Part shown: in pieces, positions 1 to 8,290 of the stretch
How the letters are laid out: every line of letters begins with the position of its first letter
Numbering within the stretch: position 1 is the first letter of the stretch
Assembly (NCBI RefSeq): GCF_007997075.1
Contig: NZ_VORS01000004.1
Location: 186,001 to 250,000, forward strand
Direction: 5' to 3'
Length of the DNA: 64,000 bases
From: Polaribacter sp. IC073
GTDB lineage: Bacteria; Bacteroidota; Bacteroidia; Flavobacteriales; Flavobacteriaceae
Notes under the pieces: model-generated
What the model saw: only the letters and a program-made list of their open reading frames with translations
What the model was told of the DNA's origin: nothing
Database searches by the model: none
Program-made: the position numbers and the translations under genes

Positions 1-653
1 TTTGGTCCTTTTATAAAAGCAACATTGTCTTTATAGGCAGAAACAATCTCATTCGGATTCTCTTTAGCTGTTTCTTTTATTAAATTAAATAAAGATGTTG
101 GCATTTCTTCGCCATCAATAACAAAAGTTCCATTAAATATTTTATGTCTACAATGTTCTGAGTTTACTTGGCTGAAGCCAAATACTTCTGAATCTGTTAA
201 TTTTCTTCCAATTTTTGTAGCAACACTTTCTAAGTATTCAACTTCTTCATCACTTAAAGACAAGCCTTCTTCATTGTTGTAAGCGACAATGTCTTCGATA
301 TTTAAAACGGCTTCTGGTTTAATCTCTGTTGTAAAAGAATCTTGATTTAAGCCATTGAATTTCTCAGAAATCATTGGATCAAAGTCAGAAAATTCTTCTG
401 TACTCGCAGTAAATTCTTCAATTCTAATGATGTCTTTAATTCCCATATTCTGGGTAATCTCTACAGCATTTGTGCTCCAAGGAGTAATCATTGCAGCTCT
501 TGGGCCAACAAAATAAGTGTCAATAGACACTTCATCTATTTTTGGTTGATTGGCGAATAACCAAGTCAATTTAGAAACTGTTTTTACAGCTAATTTTTTT
601 GTTGTTTGAACAGCGAATACTTTACTGTCTTTATTTCCAAAGAAATGAATCAT
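1..653 (-). CDS. purL: Phosphoribosylformylglycinamidine synthase, N-terminal part (cut by window edge)
   Basis: Reverse-strand translation from the ATG at 653 is open to the window edge (217 residues). It contains a PurL-type N-terminal domain (VGPRAAMITPWSTNAVEI near residue 49) and the NSEHCRH signature at residues 164-170, which is diagnostic of FGAM synthase. The enzyme carries out the ATP- and glutamine-dependent fourth step of purine synthesis in the cytoplasm. The N-terminus matches the large single-chain type of about 1,200 residues, so most of the gene lies outside the window; the C-terminal glutaminase domain cannot be checked. A TAAATTTG box 34-41 nt upstream of the start suggests its own promoter. 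Confidence 0.93.
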   Translation of the reverse strand, partial: MIHFFGNKDSKVFAVQTTKKLAVKTVSKLTWLFANQPKIDEVSIDTYFVGPRAAMITPWSTNAVEITQNMGIKDIIRIEEFTASTEEFSDFDPMISEKFNGLNQDSFTTEIKPEAVLNIEDIVAYNNEEGLSLSDEEVEYLESVATKIGRKLTDSEVFGFSQVNSEHCRHKIFNGTFVIDGEEMPTSLFNLIKETAKENPNEIVSAYKDNVAFIKGP

Positions 654-686
654 TATCGTGTTTTATTTGGGTGTTGTTGTAAAATG

Positions 687-694
687 CAAATTTA
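687..694 (-). promoter_or_regulatory. Bacteroidota -7 promoter box for purL
   Basis: On the reverse strand the sequence reads TAAATTTG, a perfect match to the TAnnTTTG -7 box of Bacteroidota housekeeping promoters, 34 nt upstream of the purL start. No good -33 TTG is visible at the usual distance. Confidence 0.5.
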
Positions 695-763
695 CTTTTT
701 TTCAATTGAATACGTAAGATTAATTTAATTGAAATTTTATACTTATTCACTTATTTATGAAAC

Positions 764-798
764 AAAAAAAAGACGACTATGTTTTTAGTCGTCTTTTT
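764..798 (-). terminator. Intrinsic terminator after the 818-2881 nuclease gene
   Basis: A hairpin with stem AAGACGACTA/TAGTCGTCTT is followed on the reverse strand by a run of T. It lies 20 nt downstream of the nuclease stop codon and upstream of purL, separating the two reverse-strand transcripts. It is A/T-flanked on both sides. Confidence 0.75.
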
Positions 799-817
799 CT
801 CAATTTAAAAATTGTTG

Positions 818-2881
818 TTATTTTTTTATCAATTTTGTTGATGTAAATTGATTCTCAGATTTTATTTTTACCAAGTAAATCCCTTTAGAGAGTTTAGAAA
901 TATCAATACTATTATTGTTCGTATTTATTTTAGCTTTTTTAATTAACTTCCCTAAAACATTGTACACATTAACTTCTGCGCTTTCTGTTATCTTAAAATG
1001 AACCTTATTACCGCTTGTTGGGTTTGGGTACATTTTAAAAGAGTTCAACACATCATTTTCTGTACTTAAAGTTGAATAACAAGTCCAAGTTATATCATCT
1101 ATAATTACACGTTCGCCTCCAGAGCTAGATTCATTAATAACTACAACTACATCTCCCGAAATATTAATATTTGAAATTGTTGTTGTTTGAGTTTCATCAC
1201 CATAAGGTAATGTTCCCTTTTTATCTCCGTTTACAAAAACATCTATGGTACCTGAGCCACCTCTAAAAGCACGTAATGTAGAAGCTGTTAAACTCCCCAT
1301 ACCATTTGCAAATGTAGAAGAGGTAAGAGATCCGTTATTATTGTTTCTAACATCAATAGCAACTGCCTTACCGTTTAATATTTGTTCTGTTTTAGACTTA
1401 ACAGCACTCCATTCTACTCCGTTATCTCCTGTCCAAGTAAAATTGGAGTAGGAATTACCATTATCTGGTATATTATTAAAAGTTTCTAAAGCACAAGATG
1501 TTCCTGTGTTTTCTGCAGCTGTTGTTGCTTCTACTACAGCTGATTGTTGAGATATATTATCTGCTATATCTTTTGCTGAGATAGTTACATTATAGGTTGT
1601 TGAAGCTGTTAAGCCTGTAACTTGGTATTCTGTACTTTGTGTTGTTCCTTTTAATGTCCCATTTATAAAAACGTCATAACTAGCGACACCAGAATTATCT
1701 ATAGAAGCAGTCCAGTTTATTTTAAAACCAGAACTTATTTCACTAGAAATAGTAATATCTTTAGGTATTGAAGGTGGAGTAGTATCTGTTAATGTTGTAC
1801 CGTTTGCTGCTGCTGATTGCGCAGATTTGTTATTTGCAATATCTTTTGCTAAAACAGTAATACTATAAGCGGTATTTGGTATTAAACCAGTTAAAGAGTA
1901 TGTTGTTGTGGCAGTGTTACCATGTAGAACACCATTTGCAAAAACTTCATATCTTGTTACGGCTTCATTATCTGTAGCGGCTGTCCATGAAGCATCAATA
2001 GTAGCTGTGGTAATATTGTTTAGTGAAACATTTGTTGGCACTGTAGGAGCTTCTGTATCTGGGGTTAGATACATTCCCCAAGAATCTATGGCATTATCTC
2101 CTCCCCAAATTCTGGTTGCTAAATATGCATTGTCTATAAAAGGGTTTCTATTTCCTTGCGCATAGTTTGCATTAGACTCATGATAGGTATTTCTTTGTCT
2201 TTCAAAATCTGAAACGGGGTCCTCTACATTCCATTCTAAAAATAAATCGATCATTTCATCATCTGGTCCAACAAGGTTTCCAATACCAACACCCGTTGGT
2301 TTACATTGGTCTCCGTAACGAATGTACATGTACATCATCATTCTTGCAACATCACCTTTCCATTCATCTCCAGGGTACCAACCACCATTTTGGTTACCAG
2401 CATTACCAGAACCATCAGCAAATTTAGTATTACCTCTGTTAGAATTCATTTTTACATCAGAAGGACGTAAATTAAATGCTTCTGCATAAGGAGGTCCGCT
2501 TTTACCATCTTTTTCAAGTTTAGGTGTTCCTAAAGAATTTGCGTAAGTATGTTCTCTGTTCCATTGCGAACCATTAGTACCTCCATTAAGAGATTTACTT
2601 CTAGTTCTATCTGTAATATAGTTTCCGTCAGAGTCATTATATCCGTAAATAAGTAAAACATTATCTGGATTTGTAGGATCTACATCTGTAATTTTACTTG
2701 CTTCCCAAATACCAGGAGTATAGCTTAAAAAGTTTGTATGAGCTGCTATTGTTTTTAAAGCTAATTCATCTTTTAAAGCCAGTTCATATTTTGTTAAATC
2801 TACATCGTCATAATAAGATTCTGCTTGTGCATTCATTAAGAATGTTGAGAATAATAAAAGTATAAGTAACGTTTTTTTCAT
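818..2881 (-). CDS. Secreted endonuclease I family nuclease with FN3 domains and T9SS tail
   Basis: A 687-residue secreted protein. Residues 1-20 are a signal peptide. Residues about 22-270 are an endonuclease I domain with the catalytic NREH motif at 108-111, GWYPGDEWKGDVAR near 167-180 and GNRNPFIDNA near 243-252. Two fibronectin type III modules follow (about 277-363 and 369-455), then a beta-rich region (about 463-605) I cannot name, and a type A T9SS sorting domain (FKMYPNPTSG to the end). Expected role is degradation of extracellular DNA/RNA for nutrients or biofilm turnover, at the surface or released. It lies 42 nt downstream of a paralogue (2924-5140) in the same orientation, so the pair arose by tandem duplication and shuffling of C-terminal modules. 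Confidence 0.9.
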   Translation of the reverse strand: MKKTLLILLLFSTFLMNAQAESYYDDVDLTKYELALKDELALKTIAAHTNFLSYTPGIWEASKITDVDPTNPDNVLLIYGYNDSDGNYITDRTRSKSLNGGTNGSQWNREHTYANSLGTPKLEKDGKSGPPYAEAFNLRPSDVKMNSNRGNTKFADGSGNAGNQNGGWYPGDEWKGDVARMMMYMYIRYGDQCKPTGVGIGNLVGPDDEMIDLFLEWNVEDPVSDFERQRNTYHESNANYAQGNRNPFIDNAYLATRIWGGDNAIDSWGMYLTPDTEAPTVPTNVSLNNITTATIDASWTAATDNEAVTRYEVFANGVLHGNTATTTYSLTGLIPNTAYSITVLAKDIANNKSAQSAAANGTTLTDTTPPSIPKDITISSEISSGFKINWTASIDNSGVASYDVFINGTLKGTTQSTEYQVTGLTASTTYNVTISAKDIADNISQQSAVVEATTAAENTGTSCALETFNNIPDNGNSYSNFTWTGDNGVEWSAVKSKTEQILNGKAVAIDVRNNNNGSLTSSTFANGMGSLTASTLRAFRGGSGTIDVFVNGDKKGTLPYGDETQTTTISNINISGDVVVVINESSSGGERVIIDDITWTCYSTLSTENDVLNSFKMYPNPTSGNKVHFKITESAEVNVYNVLGKLIKKAKINTNNNSIDISKLSKGIYLVKIKSENQFTSTKLIKK

Positions 2882-2923
2882 GTGGTATAAGTTTTATTAA
2901 GGTTAGAAAAATGTACAGGGCTC

Positions 2924-5140
2924 TTAGTTTTTAATTAATTTTTTAATAATAAATTGTTTTCGAGAATTAATTTGTAGTAAATAAATACCTTTTAATAATT
3001 TAGAAATATCGATACTGTTATTACTTTTTGTAACCTTTTTAGATTGCACTAATTTACCTAAAATGTTGTAGACTTTAACAGTTACTGCTTCAGTTACGCT
3101 AAAATATACATTATTTCCATCTGTTGGGTTTGGAAACATTTTAAAAGATTCAAAAATAATATCTTTAGTATTTAAAGTTGCTGTGTGTTTTCCAACACCA
3201 TTATAGGTGTTCGCAGGAAATGATTTCCATTCGCTAGCATTATAAGTAGTATTTGGTGATGTAATGTCTGCATTTCTTCTTAATGTAATATTTGCTGCAA
3301 AATTATCATCATTATTAAAAACTCCAATAATATCAATTAATACACCATCTTTAAATAAGGCAACAGCATCGTCTCCATTAAAGTTTACGGGCTGTCCAAA
3401 ACGAGTATCATCATTACTAGGTTGAACTAAATCTACTTGTCCGAGTGTGTTACTAGCCGAATTAGGTTGTAATATAGGATTATTATTATCTCCATTACCA
3501 ATAACAAAGACATCACCAGGAACAATGTTTTTAACAGTGCCTTTATCTAATGCAAGTGGTGTTGTCCACTCTCCTGCGCCATTACGCTCTATCTTAACTT
3601 CATAACCAGAAAGGGATATTGTAGCACCTGTTAGGTTAACAATTTCTAGTATTTTATTAGAACCTCCATCATCACCTTCTACATACTCAGAGAAAAATAA
3701 TTCGGATGCTGTTCCCCCAGTAGATCCGTCATTTGTAGTAACATTTAAAGCAGCAGTTTTTTCAGATTTGTTGTCATCAACATCTTTTGATAAAATAGCG
3801 ACACTATAAGTAGTCGCAGAAGTTAAGCCTATAACAGTGTATGAGGTTGTAGCAGTAAAATATTTATAAGAGCCATTAACAAAAATGTCATATCCATTCA
3901 CTTCATTATTGTCTGAAGAGGCAGACCAATCTAAATTAAAAGAACTATCTGTAATATTAGATATTGTAACATTTTGTGGTATAGAAGGTGGAGTGCTATC
4001 TTGTAGTGTTTTTTCAGTTATAGGAGTACTTTCAGAAGAAAAATTATTTATAAGATCTCTTGCAATAACTGTAAATTTATAAGAGGTATTTGTGTTTAAG
4101 TTTTGGATTGTTAAACTTGTATTCGAGCTAGAAGTTTGTGCAGTTAAGACATCATCTACATAAACATTATATCCAGTTACATTCACATTATCTGTTGAAG
4201 CAGTCCAAGAAAGATCTATTGAAGTTAAATTAATATTACTTGCAGCAACACTTGTTGGAGGCGTAGGTGCTTGAGTATCGGTGTTTTTGTAAAGATTCCA
4301 TCGATCTTCAGCAGAGTTTCCTCCCCAAATTCTTGTTGCTAAATATGGATTGTCTATAAACGGATTTCTGTTTCCTTGTGCGTAGGTATTCGTAGTATTT
4401 TCATGATAGGTGTTTCTAGCGATTTCAATTGCCGAAACAGGGTCTTCTACATTCCATTCTAAGAATAAGTTAATCATTTCGTCTTCTGTAAACTGCTTGT
4501 CACCAACACCAACTGCTGTAGGTAGACATTGTGTGCCGTAACGAAGATACATGTACATTATAATTCTCGAAACATCTCCTTTCCATTCATCACCAGGATA
4601 CCAACCTCTTGTATTTGCACCATCTGGTCCATTGTAGGTAATAGAAGAACGGCTAGAGTTACCACTACCTAAAGCAAATTTAAAGTTATTTCTTTCTGAA
4701 TTTCTATTTTTATCTGCAGGTCTTAAATTATGAGCATCTGTTCCTGCACCAGGATTATCGGTTACTAATTTAGGGTTTGCTAAGGATTTGGAAAACACAT
4801 GTTCTCTGTTCCAAACAAAGCTTTGGCCATTACCGCTGTCTTGTAAACTATTGTCCCTAGTCCTATCATTAGTATCATCTTGATCAGAACCATTTTCCCA
4901 ACCATAAATTAAAACAACTCTAGCAGCATCTGAATCTTTGTCTGTAATTTTAGAAGCTTCCCAAACTCCAGGTGTATACCTAAGCATGTTAGAATGCGTG
5001 CTTATAATCTTTGTTGCCAAAGCATCTTTTAAATTGGTTCCAGACAATTGTACATTTACATCATCATAATATTCTTGTGCTTGTGAAAAAGTAAAGGCAC
5101 AAGTTGACATTGCAATTAAAAGAAGTAATTTTTTTATCAT
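2924..5140 (-). CDS. Secreted endonuclease I family nuclease with FN3, lamin-tail and T9SS domains
   Basis: A 738-residue paralogue of the downstream nuclease. It has a signal peptide (1-21), an endonuclease I domain (about 23-285; NREH at 111-114, WYPGDEWKGDV near 180) and two FN3 modules (about 291-382 and 388-472). A lamin-tail-like domain follows (about 480-640; FFSEYVEGDDGGSNKILEIVN and a GDDAVALFKDG segment), then a type A T9SS sorting domain (FKMFPNPTDG onward). Lamin-tail domains are common appendages of extracellular bacterial nucleases. The protein should leave the cell through the type IX system and cleave nucleic acids. It differs from its neighbour mainly by carrying the lamin-tail domain where the neighbour has another beta domain. 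Confidence 0.9.
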   Translation of the reverse strand: MIKKLLLLIAMSTCAFTFSQAQEYYDDVNVQLSGTNLKDALATKIISTHSNMLRYTPGVWEASKITDKDSDAARVVLIYGWENGSDQDDTNDRTRDNSLQDSGNGQSFVWNREHVFSKSLANPKLVTDNPGAGTDAHNLRPADKNRNSERNNFKFALGSGNSSRSSITYNGPDGANTRGWYPGDEWKGDVSRIIMYMYLRYGTQCLPTAVGVGDKQFTEDEMINLFLEWNVEDPVSAIEIARNTYHENTTNTYAQGNRNPFIDNPYLATRIWGGNSAEDRWNLYKNTDTQAPTPPTSVAASNINLTSIDLSWTASTDNVNVTGYNVYVDDVLTAQTSSSNTSLTIQNLNTNTSYKFTVIARDLINNFSSESTPITEKTLQDSTPPSIPQNVTISNITDSSFNLDWSASSDNNEVNGYDIFVNGSYKYFTATTSYTVIGLTSATTYSVAILSKDVDDNKSEKTAALNVTTNDGSTGGTASELFFSEYVEGDDGGSNKILEIVNLTGATISLSGYEVKIERNGAGEWTTPLALDKGTVKNIVPGDVFVIGNGDNNNPILQPNSASNTLGQVDLVQPSNDDTRFGQPVNFNGDDAVALFKDGVLIDIIGVFNNDDNFAANITLRRNADITSPNTTYNASEWKSFPANTYNGVGKHTATLNTKDIIFESFKMFPNPTDGNNVYFSVTEAVTVKVYNILGKLVQSKKVTKSNNSIDISKLLKGIYLLQINSRKQFIIKKLIKN

Positions 5141-5217
5141 GTTATTTATTTAAAATTAAACAAAATAGTACTTTCTTTTTCTAGCAATGAAAAATTTTTG
5201 ATGTAAAAGTATAAAAT

Positions 5218-6429
5218 TTATTTCCTTTCTAAAAGTGCCATGTAAAATCCGTCGAAACCAGAAATATGCGCTAATACTTTTTTATCTGATACAAATGTAA
5301 AGTCTTTTCCTGCATCTGATGTTAAGAAAATATGAACTTGTTCTTGATTTTCTGAAGGCAAAACAGAACAAGTTGCATACACCATTTTTCCTCCTGGTTT
5401 TACCATTGTCGAATATTGTTGCAATACGTCTTGTTGTACTTTTTTAATATTTTCTATAAACTCTGGCTGTAATTTCCACTTAGAATCTGGGTTTCTACGA
5501 ATAACGCCTAAACCAGAACAAGGAGCATCAATTAAAACTCTGTCTGCTTTTCCTTGTAACTTTTTAATTGGTTTTGTAGAATCGATTACACGCATGTCTA
5601 TATTGTGTGCTTTGTTTCTTTTTGCTCTTACTTTTAATTTACGGAGTTTGCTTTCGTAAATATCCATCGCAATAATTTGTCCTTTATTTTCCATAAGGGA
5701 AGCTAAATGCAATGTTTTACCTCCAGCACCTGCACAAGTATCTACTACTTTCATACCAGGTTTAACATCTAAATAAGCAGCTACTAATTGAGAGGATGCA
5801 TCTTGAACTTCGAAATATCCATTATGAAAAGCTTCTGTTTTAAAAACATTTGCTCTCTCTGGTAAAATTAATGCATCTGGATGATTCGGCACAAATTCTG
5901 TATTTACACCTTCTGCTTTTAATTTCTTTTGTAACATTTCTTTAGAAATGTTTAAGGTATTGGTTCTTAAGATAACATTTGCTTGTACATTTAATGCAGC
6001 AATTTCTTTGGTCCAGATTTCTTCGCCTAATTCATTAACACACATTTCATCCATCCAATCTGGTATCGATTCTCTGTATTTTCTGGTTCTAGAAAGTTCC
6101 GCAAAACGACCTTTAATTTTTCTTTCTGGTACATCACCAATTTGGTTCCAATCTGGTAACGCAATTCCTCTTAAAATACACCACACAGAAAATAACCTCC
6201 AGATATTATCTCTATCATAAGGTGCTTTTACTTCTGCTATTTCTGCATACAAGCGGTTCCAACGAACAATATCATAAATTGTCTCTGCAACAAATTTACG
6301 GTCTCTTGCTCCCCAGCGTTTATCACGTTTTAAGGCTTTTTCTACAGCTTTGTCTGCATAAACGCCTTCATTAAATATATCTCTAACACTGTCTATAACA
6401 GCAAAAGTTAAGTTTCTGTGTAATCTCAT
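5218..6429 (-). CDS. rsmB: RsmB/NOP family rRNA (cytosine-C5) methyltransferase
   Basis: A 403-residue SAM-dependent RNA methyltransferase. The N-terminal part (1-130) is helical and RNA-binding-like. The Rossmann methyltransferase core begins near 150, with the SAM loop VDTCAGAGGKT (229-239), motif IV DAPCSG with Cys304, and motif VI ATCSV with catalytic Cys354. The two conserved cysteines define the m5C (RsmB/NSUN) mechanism. The likely target is C967 of 16S rRNA, but the N-terminal domain is shorter than the NusB-like domain of E. coli RsmB, so the exact base is not certain. It is transcribed alone, upstream of the nuclease genes. Confidence 0.85.
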   Translation of the reverse strand: MRLHRNLTFAVIDSVRDIFNEGVYADKAVEKALKRDKRWGARDRKFVAETIYDIVRWNRLYAEIAEVKAPYDRDNIWRLFSVWCILRGIALPDWNQIGDVPERKIKGRFAELSRTRKYRESIPDWMDEMCVNELGEEIWTKEIAALNVQANVILRTNTLNISKEMLQKKLKAEGVNTEFVPNHPDALILPERANVFKTEAFHNGYFEVQDASSQLVAAYLDVKPGMKVVDTCAGAGGKTLHLASLMENKGQIIAMDIYESKLRKLKVRAKRNKAHNIDMRVIDSTKPIKKLQGKADRVLIDAPCSGLGVIRRNPDSKWKLQPEFIENIKKVQQDVLQQYSTMVKPGGKMVYATCSVLPSENQEQVHIFLTSDAGKDFTFVSDKKVLAHISGFDGFYMALLERK

Positions 6430-6754
6430 TTTTTATTTTGTAGAAGCGGCAAAGTTACAAATATCTATTTTGAGTTTCTAATGTTAATGTAAATAATATT
6501 TTACGCTTTAATCTTATAGAAAAAAAAATATTTGGATAATTAAAAAACTTTTATTGTATTTAAAATAAGTATGTTATATCTATTTTTATAGGCGGATGCT
6601 TGGTTTTTGGAGCATGATTTTTATTGAAATTAAGAGAACAATTTTTATTGAAGATTAATTTAAGTGAAGATACTCTTATAGTAGAAATACCATAATCGGA
6701 TGGTTTTCATTTTATAAAATTCAAAATCATGCAATTTTTTAAACATTCATATTT
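6430..6754. other. AT-rich gap upstream of the adhesin relic
   Basis: These 325 nt contain stop codons in all frames and no RNA gene I can recognise. It is probably promoter DNA of the methyltransferase gene on one side and fully eroded 5' sequence of the adhesin relic on the other. Confidence 0.4.
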
Positions 6755-8228
6755 ATGAAAGTTATAAGAAATAATATTTTTTTAGTTACTTATTTAAATG
6801 GCATAGCAACAGGAGATAGTACAAGTAGAACTAGTATTTTATTAAGTGCCTCTTTGTTAACCGGCATAAATAGGCAAACTATTGGTATGATAACTTCAAG
6901 TAGTTTCGATGAAGTTCGAATTCAATTTAATATAACAGTACAATTCAAAAATTATGTCCTAAAGAAATGGCCTGTAATCAAACTTATTAGATCAATGCTA
7001 CAGAACTCTCTACATATTTAGACTATAGCCAAACAGTAGTTGGAGGTTTGGTTTGTGTAGGTTGTGAGGTAACAAACACAGCAGCTTTTTTATCTAGTTC
7101 TAATCCATCAATAGTAGAATTGCCTTTATTCTATAGTTTAACTGTGCAAACTTTAGATAAAAATGAGAACGTAATCGAAGCTGCTTCTGGATCCAATTTA
7201 TTAGATTTAACTTTATTAATTAATTTATTGGTCAGAACAACTAGCTGAGTTTTTAATGTTGGTTTTAAAACGACACAAAACTATTATGGTATAAAAATAA
7301 AAGTTAAAAAATTAATAGATGTTACTACTAATTTAGATTTAATAGAAAATAATGATTTAGAGATTTATGGTGTATTTGTAGATACCAAAGGAGTTTTTGG
7401 GTCAGGTTTTGAGTTTTGCTTAGATTCTAATAGAGATACCTTCGTAGATTTAAACGATTTAGATGATGATAATGATGGGATATTTAGATGTTGAAGAAAA
7501 TGGAGGTGTAAACCCCTCATTTAGATAGCGATGAAAATGGTATTTTAGATTACAGGGATGCTGATACTATTGGTTTTGTAGATTCTAATGCAGATTCTGT
7601 AGATGATAGATTTAATTTTGATGGAATTATAGATCAACATGACACAGATTCAGATAATAATGGTTGTCCAGATGCTATTGAAGGTTCAGGGAATTTTGTT
7701 TTTGAAGATTTAGTAAACCCTGGCGTAGATGATAGCTTCGAGATAATAGTAGAAACCTCTGCTGGTAGTCTAAATTTAGGATTCCCGCTATTGAATGGAA
7801 CCTCAGTGTAGCAAGATATAACATCTAGTATAAAAGATGTCGCGTACAAGTTGTCCTGTTTTATAGATGCATCACTAATAAAAAAAGTTGATTCACCAGT
7901 TATAAAACTGGGTAGTTTGGTGTTTTTTAGTGTTTTTGTAACTAACAACGGCGGTTTAATAGCGAATGATGTTAAAATAAAAGATGTGTTGCCAAAAGCA
8001 TTGATATTTAGTGAATTGGCATCTATTATTCCGGGGAGTACCATTTATGAACCTATTACGGGTATTTGGAGTTTAGGAAATTTACAATTTAAACAAAGGG
8101 ATATTTTTACATTAAAACTGGCAGCAACTATTGAGGTTACTGGTATCTTAAAAATTAATAAAGAAGCAGTTTTTTCTTTTCACAACCAACAAAACGAAAT
8201 AGATTCTTATCCTAAAACAAATAATTAA
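6755..8228 (+). pseudogene. Decayed surface adhesin with TSP3-like calcium repeats and DUF11
   Basis: One former coding region is split over three frames. Piece one (6755-7021) contains a segment of the type LLTGINRQTIGM...FDEVRIQF. Piece two (from about 7048) reads VVGGLVCVGCEVTNTAAF and ends at a stop at 7246-7248, after which the same frame continues (KTTQNYYGIKIKV...FCLDSNRDTFVDLNDLDDDNDGI, 7264-7480). Two frameshifts near 7480 and 7515 lead to LDSDENGILDYRDADT and DTDSDNNGCPDAIEGSGNF, with another stop at 7808-7810. The last piece (7851-8228) is a DUF11 domain (VKIKDVLPKALIF). These belong to the large repetitive T9SS surface proteins of Flavobacteriaceae. Both ends are missing: there is no signal peptide and no sorting domain. 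I count at least three frameshifts and two stops, so this is a true pseudogene. Confidence 0.85.
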
Positions 8229-8242
8229 AACTTAAAATCACC

Positions 8243-8250
8243 TAAATTTG
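8243..8250 (+). promoter_or_regulatory. Bacteroidota -7 promoter box for recG
   Basis: TAAATTTG is a perfect TAnnTTTG box, 40 nt upstream of the GTG start of recG, giving a short leader. No clear -33 element is seen. Confidence 0.5.
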
Positions 8251-8290
8251 TAATACGAAATCATTATTTTCGCTACTCATATATTTAAAA

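Noticed and set aside
6755..7021. Independent short secreted protein at 6755
   Set aside because: It has no proper signal peptide and its text aligns in order with the following fragments as one adhesin domain.
7634..8044. Reverse-strand 136-residue ORF over the adhesin relic
   Set aside because: Translates as low-complexity antisense of the degraded forward gene; forward fragments carry recognisable domains.
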